A program made the position numbers and the translations under genes. The notes under the pieces are model-generated. The model saw nothing but the letters and a program-made list of their open reading frames with translations. It was not told the origin of the DNA and did no database searches. A DNA stretch of 64,000 nt from an uncultured Lachnospiraceae bacterium (GTDB lineage: Bacteria; Bacillota; Clostridia; Lachnospirales; Lachnospiraceae). Numbering within the stretch: position 1 is the stretch's first letter; every line of letters begins with the position of its first letter. Positions 7,124-15,737 of the stretch are shown here, piece after piece. The DNA is taken from NCBI GenBank assembly GCA_947631955.1, contig CANRNJ010000018.1, forward strand, positions 1 to 64,000, written 5' to 3'.

Positions 7124-7948
7124 TTACACCATGACAGGAGCCGCCAACGCCTTGATTTCTTCAAGCGGAAGATTCACATATTTTGCAATGGTTTCAAGCG
7201 AAAGCTGGCCGTCCTTGATCATACGCAGAGCATTTTCCCTTGCGGTGGATAATGCTGCTTCCTGTGCAGCCTCTCTCGCCGTTTCATTTCTCATATCTTC
7301 TAATAATTTGCACATTCTACCGACTCCTTTCTCGTCTTTCTTATAAAAACTTGCTCTCTCAGCAAGCGGCTCATAGTTCATTTGATCCGGGTCCGCACAG
7401 GAGAAATCCTCCATCAGCTTCCCGATTGCGTCTTTGCCGCGGTATTTACCGTTTACATACAGGATATGCGATCCGTCCTCGAACAATACGTTCTTTCCGC
7501 CAATTCTCACATAACGGTCAACGGGATAAACCGCCTCTCCGCCTTTCATCACGTCATTTTCCGTGATGAAGATCACATAGCTTTCAGGCAGATCCTCTGT
7601 ATCCTCGCCGGGCTGTAAGATATGGGCATCGAGCAGGCTGCTGTTGTGTCTGGCCCTCTTCGCGCCAGCTCCGGCATCGGACCGCTGTATTTCGCAGTCG
7701 TACTGCTTTCCGTCGCTGTCTACGGCGTGGACATCCAGAACAGCCGAACGTCCCTGCAGGTTTTTCAGATGTTCCTGCGTCTTCACAGACGTAACGGTGA
7801 TGTTGTCATTCTGCAGGACGATCCGCAGAATCAGCTGCACGCCTTCGATGTTGTCGGCCAGACAGACGGTGAAAAAATCATCGTCCATATACCGCAGCGC
7901 TTGGATCCGTTTCAGATCTTCCTGATATAGTTCCTCTTTTGATTTCAT
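7124..7948 (-). CDS. Rpn/PD-(D/E)XK family nuclease (annotated widely as transposase)
   Basis: This is a protein of about 274 residues with the PD-(D/E)XK nuclease core of the Rpn (recombination-promoting nuclease) and PDDEXK_2 group. The motif is in VLDVHAVDSDGK...YDCEIQR, and a family-typical segment PESYVIFITENDVM follows. The C-terminal 60 residues (KLLEDMRNETAREAAQEAA onward) form a charged helix and a short repeat-like ending seen in many Clostridial members. I start it at ATG 7948, which has AGGG 6 nt upstream. Family members are often present in many copies, vary at the C-terminus and act on DNA during recombination. It stands alone, with its own terminator. Confidence 0.85.
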   Translation of the reverse strand: MKSKEELYQEDLKRIQALRYMDDDFFTVCLADNIEGVQLILRIVLQNDNITVTSVKTQEHLKNLQGRSAVLDVHAVDSDGKQYDCEIQRSDAGAGAKRARHNSSLLDAHILQPGEDTEDLPESYVIFITENDVMKGGEAVYPVDRYVRIGGKNVLFEDGSHILYVNGKYRGKDAIGKLMEDFSCADPDQMNYEPLAERASFYKKDEKGVGRMCKLLEDMRNETAREAAQEAALSTARENALRMIKDGQLSLETIAKYVNLPLEEIKALAAPVMV

Positions 7949-8029
7949 TTTTTCCCTTTCCAACATCTATATGATACCAAATTTTTACCTGATTTACAAC
8001 GATTTTACGGAAAAAGGATAAAACGTCAA

Positions 8030-8071
8030 AGCCGCCTGACTCATGACTAAAGTCACGAGAGTGCGGCGGCT
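8030..8071 (-). terminator. Hairpin after the SH3-domain gene
   Basis: AGCCGCC and GGCGGCT form a stem just beyond the stop at 8077, with an imperfect inner helix and a weak T-tract on the minus strand. Confidence 0.55.
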
Positions 8072-8076
8072 ATCCT

Positions 8077-9011
8077 TCAGTTTTTCTTTCTTTTGATCAG
8101 AACGGCCGCTGCGATGCCGATCACACAGAGGCAGGCTGCTCCCGCAGCAATCAGGATCCAGCTGTCTGCTGCTTCATCCTCAATAACAGGCGGTTCAGCG
8201 GTCTGTCCGGAGTCTTCTGTGGCAGGTTCGGGAGCCTCAGCCACCGGCTCCTGTTCTTCTACGGCAGGTTCAGGAGTTTCGGCCACCGGCTCCTGTTCTT
8301 CTACGGCAGGTTCAGGAGTTTCGGCCACCGGCTCCTGTTCCTGTTCGGGTTCGGGTTCCGGCTCGACCGCCGGGACAGTTTCCTCCGGCTCCGGCTCAGG
8401 TTCCGGCTCGGCGGCTGCGTCCGGATCCTCGTCCGTGAGGTACTTATCCGATACATACGCCTCTGTGCCGTCTGCCAGAACAAATCTGTACCATCCTGTA
8501 GATGCTTTGCCGTTGACGATTACTTTCTCGTCTGCCTTCAGACTTCCGATTTTAGCGTAATCCGTAGATGCGCCATTGCGGCAGTTGACTTCGGAAATGG
8601 CCCACATGGGCGTTTCCGGCATATCTTCTACGGTGAAGGCTGCGGGTTCAGGGGCAGGCGTGCTTTCCTGCTCAGACGGCTGAGGTTCGCTTGATCCTCC
8701 GGTTACAGGTGAATAGTCAACGTCTGTGTAGCCGAGGGCTTTGAGGTCTTCGACGTGATTGGGAAGCAACCTCTATCAATAAGATTTTGCACAAGCTGTT
8801 GATCCAGTGGCTTTCCAGCGTTGGCATAATCATTTATATCTTCCTGTAAAGACAGAAATGCTTCATCTTCTCCAAAACGAGCGTAAATGACTTGAATTGA
8901 AGCCTGCACCAACTCTTCCTGCGGATTCAACGCGTACACTTTCGCAGGCAGCATAACAGCCATCATAGCAGCCAAGCTGATAATAGCCATATATCTGATC
9001 ATCTTTTTCAT
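8077..9011 (-). pseudogene. Frameshifted secreted SH3-domain protein with Pro/Glu repeats and a C-terminal anchor
   Basis: Two overlapping frames make one gene. The 5' part (ATG 9011 with GGAG upstream) encodes a signal peptide (MIRYMAIISLAAMMAVML) and a short helical domain ending QNLIDRG. The 3' part continues with LPNHVEDLKALGYTDVD, a bacterial SH3 domain (about PMWAISEVNCRNG to YVSDKYL), three 14-residue EPVAETPEPAVEEQ repeats and a transmembrane helix followed by KRKKN. A single missing base near 8766-8772 (AGAGGTTGCTTCCC) would join them. The product should be exported and held in the membrane, with SH3 binding of cell-wall peptide. Either a real frameshift or a sequencing error is possible. 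A family B leader lies directly upstream. Confidence 0.75.
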
Positions 9012-9015
9012 AATA

Positions 9016-9110
9016 ATCTCCATTCCGAAGCATTTTCGCGGCGGGCGGCGCGAATCTCAAATCCGTGTCTGCCATCAGAGGGATTTGCGACGCTCCGGCA
9101 CAAATCCCCG
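9016..9110 (-). repeat. Family B leader element, full copy
   Basis: Read on the minus strand it has stem P1 GGGATTTGTG/CGCAAATCCC with loop CCGGAGCGT, stem P2 with loop TTGAG, then ATGCTTCGG, which can pair with the P1 loop (with two G-U pairs), then AATGGAGAT. The GGAG is the ribosome binding site of the gene starting at 9011. Confidence 0.75.
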
Positions 9111-9116
9111 TGCATT

Positions 9117-9568
9117 TGATTTCACCTGATATGGTAACGACAGAATCTTAAAGTGCGTCAGCACGACGGCTGCAAAGCAGACGGATTCTGGAGTTATGAC
9201 ACCATATTCTCAGACGCCCGCACCGTAAATCATTCTGGGAGAATCGCAAAGCGATTCTCTTAATGCAGACCGCTGGGTCTGCATTTATTGTACCATATCC
9301 TCAGATGCCAGTACCGTAAATCATTCTGGGAGAATCGCAAAGCGATTCTCTTAATGCAGACCGCTGGGTCTGCATTTACTATACCATATCCTCAGATGCC
9401 CGCACCGTAAATCATTCTGGGAGAATCGCAAAGCAATTCTTTTAATGCAGACCGCTGGGTCTGCATTTACTATACCATATCCTCAGACGCTGGTACCGTA
9501 AATCATTTCGGGAGAATTGCAAAGCAATTCTCTTAGCGCAGATTGCTGAATCTGCGCTTAGTATACCA
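9117..9568. repeat. Family A repeat array: four tandem ~91-bp units plus an end module
   Basis: After a GAATC-armed module (9139-9200) come four contiguous units of about 91 bp. Each has CCGTAAATCATTCTGGG, a hairpin of type GAGAATCG-CAAAG-CGATTCTC, a hairpin of type AATGCAGACC-GCTG-GGTCTGCATT, and TACCATATCCTCAG. The last unit uses GCGCAGATT/AATCTGCGC in place of the second hairpin. Units touch each other with no unique spacers, so this is not a CRISPR array. From 9569 to the next gene I see only a hairpin at 9622-9653 (GGCGGC/GCCGCC), with a T-run on the minus strand. Confidence 0.85.
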
Positions 9569-9760
9569 TACGCACACAGAAGGGTCTATTTTTTCTCTGT
9601 TTCTCTTCTAAAAAAATTAAAAAGGCGGCTGCAAAGAGATGGCTGCCGCCCGCCCCACCGTTTGACAAGCTGCATCAAACAGATATATGATAGCGTATGA
9701 AATGTAAATTCTGATGCACAGCGCGAGAAATGTAAACTTTGACATACAGAGGATGAAATC

Positions 9761-10375
9761 ATGACCAGACAGACTGCCGGTTCCTGCGTCCGTCTGCGCG
9801 CCGCTTCACCGGCGGACGCGGAAGGACTTTTGAACATCTATGCGCCTTATGTGGAAAATACGGCCATCACTTTTGAATACGACGTACCGGATCTCGAAGA
9901 ATTCAGGGCGCGGATAACGTCCGTGCTGAACAAATATCCTTATATCGTCGCGGAGGACCGCGGAAAGCCTGTAGGCTACGCCTGCACCCACGCCTTTGTG
10001 GGACGGGCTGCTTACGACCATGCGGCGGAAACCACCATCTATCTGGACATGGATCACACCCGGTCCGGCATAGGGCGGCTGCTCTACGAGGCTTTGGAAA
10101 GGATCTCGCTTGCGCAGAACATCTTTAACCTGAACGCCTGTATCGGCGTTCCCGAAACGGAAGACGAACATCTTACCCTGAACAGCGTCCGTTTTCACGA
10201 GCACATGGGCTATCGCATGGTCGGCACGTTCCACAACTGCGGTTATAAATTCGACACATGGTATCACATGGCGTGGATGGAAAAAATCATCGGAAACCAC
10301 GAGGTTTCTCCGGCCCCTGTGATCCCTTTTCCCGAATTGGACAAACAGACGGTCCAAAGCCTGCTGTCACTTTGA
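9761..10375 (+). CDS. GNAT N-acetyltransferase, phosphinothricin-acetyltransferase-like
   Basis: This is a GNAT enzyme of 204 residues that should transfer an acetyl group from acetyl-CoA to a small amine. The acetyl-CoA-binding region is in IYLDMDHTRSGIGRLLYEAL, and the Pat/Bar-like ending FHEHMGYRMVGTFHNCGYK is present. The substrate is probably an amino-acid-like compound such as methionine sulfoximine or phosphinothricin, but this is family inference. ATG 9761 has GAGG 8 nt upstream. About 30 residues after the domain are a proline-containing tail. It is followed at 49 bp by a glutamine amidotransferase gene on the same strand. Confidence 0.87.
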   Translation: MTRQTAGSCVRLRAASPADAEGLLNIYAPYVENTAITFEYDVPDLEEFRARITSVLNKYPYIVAEDRGKPVGYACTHAFVGRAAYDHAAETTIYLDMDHTRSGIGRLLYEALERISLAQNIFNLNACIGVPETEDEHLTLNSVRFHEHMGYRMVGTFHNCGYKFDTWYHMAWMEKIIGNHEVSPAPVIPFPELDKQTVQSLLSL

Positions 10376-10423
10376 CCGCAGCCTCATATAATATAGTGAC
10401 GTTCTCTTTACGGGGTGATCGTT

Positions 10424-11068
10424 ATGCCCTCTACTCTTGCAGCCATTGTCGGCCGTTCCAAAGACACGAGCAACTATGAAAATGCGATCCGCGCGCTGGG
10501 CATCTCATGCTTCACGACAACCGACGCGGAAAAAGCGTCGCAGGCAACACATCTGATCCTGCCCGGCGGCGGCGATATCACGCCCGCTTTTTTCGGGCAG
10601 CAGAACCGCGGCTCCCGCAGCATAGACACGGAACTGGATATCATACAGCTGCAGGCGGCCGCTTTTTTTATGGAACAAAAAAAGCCCATACTGGGCATAT
10701 GTAAAGGGCTTCAACTTATCAACGTCCATCTGGGCGGCACCATTACACAGGATATCGCGGCCGCGGACGCGCACAGATGGGCCGGAAGAGATCAGTATCA
10801 TCCGGTCTATCACTGTGGGCTTAATCACAACGATTTCTTCTATCAGCTGTACGGTTCCGGCACGCGCGTCAACTCCGCGCATCATCAGGCAATCGACCGT
10901 ATCGGGAACGGACTGGTTCCCGTGTGCCGCGCCGCAGACGGCACGATCGAAGGCATCATGCACACGTCGCTCCCCGTGATCGCCGTCCAATGGCATCCGG
11001 AGCGGATGATGGACGAGGGCGGATCACGGCTTCTGCACTACTTTACACTCCATCCGTCTGTCTGGTAA
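10424..11068 (+). CDS. Class I glutamine amidotransferase-like peptidase C26 (gamma-glutamyl-GABA hydrolase family)
   Basis: This is a protein of about 214 residues with a class I glutamine amidotransferase fold. The nucleophile elbow is LGICKGLQLIN and the His/Glu pair is in AVQWHPERM. Family members such as PuuD hydrolyse gamma-glutamyl amides, here with an unknown substrate. I prefer ATG 10424, because GGGGTG 7 nt upstream acts as ribosome binding site; the in-frame GTG at 10415 falls inside that site. Its last 26 bp overlap the 3' end of the convergent gene at 11043. Confidence 0.87.
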   Translation: MPSTLAAIVGRSKDTSNYENAIRALGISCFTTTDAEKASQATHLILPGGGDITPAFFGQQNRGSRSIDTELDIIQLQAAAFFMEQKKPILGICKGLQLINVHLGGTITQDIAAADAHRWAGRDQYHPVYHCGLNHNDFFYQLYGSGTRVNSAHHQAIDRIGNGLVPVCRAADGTIEGIMHTSLPVIAVQWHPERMMDEGGSRLLHYFTLHPSVW

Positions 11069-12218
11069 TCGTCTGCTCCAACTGCCGGATCCCTTCGTCG
11101 AATTTTTCTTTCTGCTGCCCGGTCCTGCTTTTGACCCTTTCTTTTGCGTGAAGCGATGTGATCTCAAAAAAGGACTTCATGATCTGCACGATCGCTTTGC
11201 CGGTCTGCGGGTCGATTTCTCTGAGAGCCTCGCTGATCTTCTGCAGGCTCTGGAACCAGTTGGCGGTAAAATCGATCAGATTGTCCGTCCCGGACGCGAG
11301 AACGACCTGATAAAAGGTATCCACGAAGGTGTGCATCTGTTCCTGAGTCAGCGACAGGATCCACTGGTTCAGGGCTTCGTCCATGAATCTGCGCCCTGCG
11401 TACAGTTCGCTCACCGTCTTAAAATGGTCGTCTTTGACCAGCCATGTATACGGATTGTGCTGCGCCAGCCCGATCGTCCTGCTCTCCACCACATGATAGG
11501 CGCCGTCCGTATACAGCAGCATCCCTACAAGCGATGAATGAGGCACGGTCTTATGGATCCGGTCCGCGATCTCATGGTAGGCGCTGCGCGCTATCACTTC
11601 CGGCCGGAAACCCGGTCCGTCATGGTCGTAAACGCCCAGTATGCGGCCACGCACCGCAGCGCTGCAGTTCATGCAGGCATAAGTTGCCAGATTACCGCCT
11701 TTTGAGTGTCCTCCCACATAGAACGGGCCCTTTATTTTCTCCGCCGCACGGTTCAGGTACTTAACGCTGAGCAGTTGTCCTTCCACCGGTTCGGAAAAAG
11801 CCAGATTCAGATCCTCTTTCCAGCCCACGATGGTTTCGTCCGTGCCCCGGTACGCTGCATAGCAGACGCCGTTGGGCATACGGACCGTCACAGCCGAAAA
11901 CTGTGTTTCCGTGTTCAAGCTGATTTGGTTTACATAATTATATACCCTTAGACCGCCGAACCGCTTGCTGCCACGCATGGCGGTAAACAGCGCCGTATTG
12001 TCTTTGCGGTACCGTTCGTCCGCATACAGCCGGTCATAATCCGCATGTCTGTACAAATCGTCGAGGCTCACGGAACCTTCTTCATCAAGCGTCGGCACCA
12101 GTCCGTCGAATTTCAGATAGGAGAACTGGCAGAGCACAAGGCTGTCCACTTCGTTAAAAGCTTTCTCGCCGAACGTATAATCCCCGTATTGTTTCAGATA
12201 ATCCAAGATCGTTTCCAT
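11043..12218 (-). CDS. Mbeg1-like (DUF2974) lipase-fold protein
   Basis: This is a 391-residue alpha/beta-hydrolase-type protein of the Mbeg1-like/DUF2974 family. The serine elbow is YVGGHSKGGNLATYACM, and other family segments are AYRGTDETIVGWKEDLNL and HDGPGF. No signal peptide is seen, so it is likely cytoplasmic; the substrate is unknown. I start it at ATG 12218, behind GGAGGAGAGC. It is the last of three minus-strand genes (13703 to 11043), the others being a helical protein and a 37-kDa nucleoid-associated protein. Its 3' end overlaps the convergent amidotransferase gene by 26 bp. Confidence 0.85.
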   Translation of the reverse strand: METILDYLKQYGDYTFGEKAFNEVDSLVLCQFSYLKFDGLVPTLDEEGSVSLDDLYRHADYDRLYADERYRKDNTALFTAMRGSKRFGGLRVYNYVNQISLNTETQFSAVTVRMPNGVCYAAYRGTDETIVGWKEDLNLAFSEPVEGQLLSVKYLNRAAEKIKGPFYVGGHSKGGNLATYACMNCSAAVRGRILGVYDHDGPGFRPEVIARSAYHEIADRIHKTVPHSSLVGMLLYTDGAYHVVESRTIGLAQHNPYTWLVKDDHFKTVSELYAGRRFMDEALNQWILSLTQEQMHTFVDTFYQVVLASGTDNLIDFTANWFQSLQKISEALREIDPQTGKAIVQIMKSFFEITSLHAKERVKSRTGQQKEKFDEGIRQLEQTITRQTDGV

Positions 12219-12295
12219 GCTCTCCTCCATCCTTAAACCTGCAGGCCGCGGTTTTACACACACCGGCCTTCCGGCTGACGTCCTGCCCCGGCCGC

Positions 12296-13321
12296 TCACA
12301 TCCTTGCTTCCAGATGCTCGATATTTTTGATCAGCACGGAGATCGTTCCGTCAGGGTTTGTGATAAATTCCACGCTTTTCGGATTTTTATACTGATCCAT
12401 CGGTATCTTGATCTCGATCCCCGTATCCGTATACAAATGCTGATTCTGATATTTGCGCACCGTGTTTTCGCTCTGCGGCTGTACCTCTTCTTTTACCATA
12501 TTATATTTTTCCATCTTATCCTGAAATGCCGTCTTTAATTCAGGATGCTCGTCAAAGATCTTTTCGGCAAGGTCCTCGACTACAAAACCGCCCTTTTCCT
12601 CGATCTCTTCCTGAATAATGCTCTTGGCGCGCATCTGTTTTTCAAACCGTTCCGTTTCGTCAAAACCTTCTTTCTGGATGCTCTCCACGGCACGGCTGAC
12701 GATGGACAGCTTGGACCGGTGCGACAGATGGGCGCTGCACTTCAGAAAAAGAAAAGAGAAATAATCGGTCTTCTCGCCGTTCACCTCATACTTTTTTTCA
12801 ATCACCCGCAGCGACAGATCGGCCAGTCTGATAACGGCGGCCTCCGTCAGGCGCTGACTCTGTGAAGGGAGAATGGATCTATGCCGTATGATCTCGTTGC
12901 TGTTGCCCTCCCCGCCTTCCAAGGCAAGCGTCCTGTGCGTGTAGCAGGCTTTATAATTCATCTTAAGAAGCGCCAGATATTCATCATCCCTCTCCTTAAA
13001 CCGCACCACCATCAGATCGGCCGCCGGGATATCGATATTGCCAGCCATGATCTCATACAGTCTTGCGGCGATCTCCCTTCCGGCCGTGATAAAATCATCG
13101 TCCGAATAGGATGCCAGCAGATTGTATATCTCCGATTCCTCTTTGTAAAAACGGCACTCCTTGGCATCGTCCCCGGAACAGATCTTGGCGATATGTTCTT
13201 TGAGAAATTCCGCCACTTCCGAGCCAAATTCCAGTTCCGTATCCGACAGCACCGGCATACCGATGGTGGGATCCAGAATATGTACGGCCACATGTTTGAT
13301 CCTGATATCTTCTTTGTTCAT
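12296..13321 (-). CDS. 37-kDa nucleoid-associated protein family
   Basis: This 341-residue protein belongs to the NA37/YejK-like nucleoid-associated family. The typical N-terminal segment is IKHVAVHILDPTIGMPVLSD, and central KMNYKACYTHRT and a C-terminal region ending SVLIKNIEHLEAR are present. Members bind the nucleoid in gamma-proteobacteria; in Firmicutes the role is not settled. The start ATG has GGGGGAT upstream and lies 4 bp after the previous stop, so the gene is coupled to the 125-residue helical protein. It precedes the DUF2974 gene by 77 bp. Confidence 0.88.
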   Translation of the reverse strand: MNKEDIRIKHVAVHILDPTIGMPVLSDTELEFGSEVAEFLKEHIAKICSGDDAKECRFYKEESEIYNLLASYSDDDFITAGREIAARLYEIMAGNIDIPAADLMVVRFKERDDEYLALLKMNYKACYTHRTLALEGGEGNSNEIIRHRSILPSQSQRLTEAAVIRLADLSLRVIEKKYEVNGEKTDYFSFLFLKCSAHLSHRSKLSIVSRAVESIQKEGFDETERFEKQMRAKSIIQEEIEEKGGFVVEDLAEKIFDEHPELKTAFQDKMEKYNMVKEEVQPQSENTVRKYQNQHLYTDTGIEIKIPMDQYKNPKSVEFITNPDGTISVLIKNIEHLEARM

Positions 13322-13325
13322 TGGT

Positions 13326-13703
13326 TTATCCCCCGTATTTCCCTTCGTAGTCCGTACCGGTTTCGTTCTGTATGCGCTTTACATACTTTTCCGGTTCCTG
13401 CTCCATCTTAAGGAATGTGTCAAACGCCATCAAAAGCATCTTGTCAGCGTTGTTCTTCATATCGCTCTTTCCCCGATCCATCTGCGCTTTAAAATGGTCC
13501 ATCTGCCAGATCATGATGTCCACCACGCCATAGCCCTCTATCTTATATCGGTCAAGAAAAGTCTGGTGCTGCAGATAATAAAGAAATTCCCCGTAAATAT
13601 TTTCGGACCGCCGCAGACGATCCCAGAAATCCTTTAGAAACGCTTCGTCTTCGCCCGCGTAACGGCACAGGGCACATGCCCATTGATAGGCCTGATTCTG
13701 CAT
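13326..13703 (-). CDS. Conserved helical protein of unknown function, partner of the nucleoid-associated protein
   Basis: This 125-residue protein is rich in aromatic and charged residues and predicted mostly helical (for example FLKDFWDRLRRSENIYGEFL and DIMIWQMDHFKAQMDRGK). I recognise no domain. ATG 13703 has GGAGAGG upstream. It opens the three-gene operon with the NA37 protein (4-bp gap) and the Mbeg1-like protein. Its upstream region is a family A repeat block. Confidence 0.65.
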   Translation of the reverse strand: MQNQAYQWACALCRYAGEDEAFLKDFWDRLRRSENIYGEFLYYLQHQTFLDRYKIEGYGVVDIMIWQMDHFKAQMDRGKSDMKNNADKMLLMAFDTFLKMEQEPEKYVKRIQNETGTDYEGKYGG

Positions 13704-13728
13704 GGAACCTCTCCTTTTCTTTTTATTG

Positions 13729-14118
13729 TACCATATTCTCAGATGCCAGTACCGTAAATCATTCCGGGAGAATTGCGAAGCAATTCTCTTAGCGCAGATT
13801 GCTGAATCTGCGCTTATTTTACCATATCAGCAGGAAATCAAGCGCGAGCACAGCGAGCATTTGATTTCACCTGATATGGTAACGACAGAATCTTAAAGTG
13901 CGTCAGCACGACGGCTGCGCAGCAGACGGATTCTGGAGTTATTGTACCACATTCTCAGATGCCAGTACTGTAAATCATTCCGGGAGAATTGCAAAGCAAT
14001 TCTTTAGAGTTAATTGCGAAGCAATTTACTCTTGTTAATTGCGAAGCAATTTACTCTTGTTGATTGCGAAGCAATTTACTCTTGCGCATAGCTGCCGAGC
14101 CTGCGCTTATTATACCAC
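13729..14118. repeat. Family A repeat block with short GAAGCAATT satellites
   Basis: The block holds two CCGTAAATCATTCCGGGAG units, the GAAATCAA-armed and GAATC-armed modules in the opposite orientation to those at 172-375, and between about 14010 and 14080 three copies of a 26-bp unit built on ATTGCGAAGCAATTTACTC. No gene is seen. It lies between divergent genes at 13703 and 14215. Confidence 0.8.
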
Positions 14119-14214
14119 AGTTTAGTTCTTTTTGCTGCAGGTGATCGATATAATTATGATAACAAAACACGCGGCGTCCGAAGCCGGACCGCCGTAACGG
14201 GAAACGACATTTTT

Positions 14215-15510
14215 ATGGCTGTACTGGAACGAATCAACGATCTGCTCTGGAGTTTTCCTCTGCTTGCGCTTCTGATGGGAACCCATATTTATTTTACCCT
14301 TAAGCTGCATTTTCCGCAGCGGAACCTGCTCTATGCTCTCAGGCTTTCTCTCGGAAAAGCCGACAACGCGGGCAGCAACCTCTCGCCTTTTTCGGCACTG
14401 GCCACCACACTGGCCGCGACCCTCGGCACAGGCAACATCATCGGCGTTTCCACCGCCGTCGCGCTCGGCGGGCCGGGAGCGGTCTTCTGGTGCTGGATCA
14501 CAGGGATCTTGGGAATGGCCACCGCCTATGCGGAATGTTATCTGAGCGTACTGTTTCGGAGCAAAAAAGAAGACGGCACCTATGTTGGCGGTCCAATGTA
14601 TGTCTTGAAAAACGGTTTACATAACAAACAGCTCGGCGGTTTTTATGCTCTCTGCACACTGGCCGCGGCTTTTGGTGTGGGATGTACGACACAGGCCAAC
14701 TCCGTCACGCAGGCTGCCGCCTCCTCTTTTCACCTGTCGCCGCATCCGGTAGGGATCGCCCTTGCGCTTCTGACCGGGGCCGTGATCATCGGCGGTGTGC
14801 GCAGCATCGCTGCCCTGTGTGAACGGACTGTACCCGCCATCAGCTTCTTTTATCTGTTCGCCTGTCTGCTGCTGCTGATCTTATACCGTGATGTGCTCCC
14901 TTCGGCCTGCCTGCTGATCGTACAAGACGCTTTCGGCGTAAAATCTGTCGTCGGCGGCATAACGGGCGCAGCCCTGAACCACGCCCTGCGCTATGGCATC
15001 GCCAGAGGACTTTTTACCAATGAGGCGGGCATCGGCACATCCGCCATCGCCGCAGCCGCATCCCATGTCAAAGAACCGCGGATCCAAGCGTACGTTTCCA
15101 TGACCGCTGTTTTCTGGGATACTGTAGTCATGTGTTTTATCACAGGGCTTGTCATTGTTTCCAACATGCTCTATGATCCCGCGTCCGTGGCTCATGTTCC
15201 GGAAACGGGCCTGACCGCCGCCGCGTTCTCCCACCTGCCTTATGTGGGCGAAGCTTTTCTTACGATCTCGTTGGCTGCTTTTGCGGTAACGACCCTGATC
15301 GGCTGGTCCTATTTTGGGGAAAAAGCAACGGAATACCTTGTGGGAAAAAAAGGGATTCCGTACTATAAAGCAGTCTATATCCTGATGATCTATGTCGGCG
15401 CCGTCATTCCGATGCGTCTGGTCTGGGAAAGCACCGACCTGATCAATGCTTTTATGGTATTTCCAAACGTGTTGGCGCTTTACTGCCTGCGGCGGCAGAT
15501 ACGTTCATAG
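14215..15510 (+). CDS. Alanine/glycine:cation symporter (AGCS family)
   Basis: This is a 431-residue integral membrane carrier with about ten or eleven helices. Family signatures are visible: LATTLAATLGTGNIIGVSTA, GGPGAVFWCWITG and GLFTNEAGIGTSAIAAAA. AGCS carriers import alanine or glycine with sodium ions. The start at ATG 14215 gives the expected N-terminus (MAVLERINDLLWS), although no strong ribosome binding site precedes it. The gene stands alone on the plus strand, with a short tandem repeat right after the stop and an IS200-like element 230 bp further on. Confidence 0.92.
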   Translation: MAVLERINDLLWSFPLLALLMGTHIYFTLKLHFPQRNLLYALRLSLGKADNAGSNLSPFSALATTLAATLGTGNIIGVSTAVALGGPGAVFWCWITGILGMATAYAECYLSVLFRSKKEDGTYVGGPMYVLKNGLHNKQLGGFYALCTLAAAFGVGCTTQANSVTQAAASSFHLSPHPVGIALALLTGAVIIGGVRSIAALCERTVPAISFFYLFACLLLLILYRDVLPSACLLIVQDAFGVKSVVGGITGAALNHALRYGIARGLFTNEAGIGTSAIAAAASHVKEPRIQAYVSMTAVFWDTVVMCFITGLVIVSNMLYDPASVAHVPETGLTAAAFSHLPYVGEAFLTISLAAFAVTTLIGWSYFGEKATEYLVGKKGIPYYKAVYILMIYVGAVIPMRLVWESTDLINAFMVFPNVLALYCLRRQIRS

Positions 15511-15605
15511 ACCGTTCCGGCGTCGGGTAGTCGTTCCGGCATTAGAGCAGTCACTCCAACATCGGGCACTCGCTCCGGCGTCGGGCAGTCACTCCAGCAT
15601 CAGGG
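15511..15605 (+). repeat. Imperfect 19-20 bp tandem repeat after the symporter gene
   Basis: About 4.7 degenerate copies of a unit like (G/A)(T/C)TCCGGC(G/A)TCGGGCAGTC follow the stop codon directly. It does not form a good terminator. A weak hairpin ATAAAATG/CATTTTAT lies at about 15701-15733. Confidence 0.7.
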
Positions 15606-15737
15606 CGATGGCTTCCCATACACGCATGATGTCTTACCCGCCCCTCCTTGGCAAAACTCTCCCTATATGGCAGACTTATTGTCCCAAATAGGCTTATCAC
15701 ATAAAATGCACTTATTTCCTAAAACCATTTTATCAGC

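Noticed and set aside
8863-9075. Small minus-strand frame starting in a family B copy
   Set aside because: Its first residues come from the repeat and the rest is out of frame with the SH3 protein gene that covers the same DNA.
9117-9568. CRISPR-like regular repeats
   Set aside because: Units are contiguous ~91-bp palindromic blocks without unique spacers and no cas genes are near; they recur singly elsewhere.
14215-15510. A LarA-like or lactate-linked gene near the lar operon
   Set aside because: The only nearby transporter is a clear AGCS amino-acid carrier, and no frame resembles LarA.
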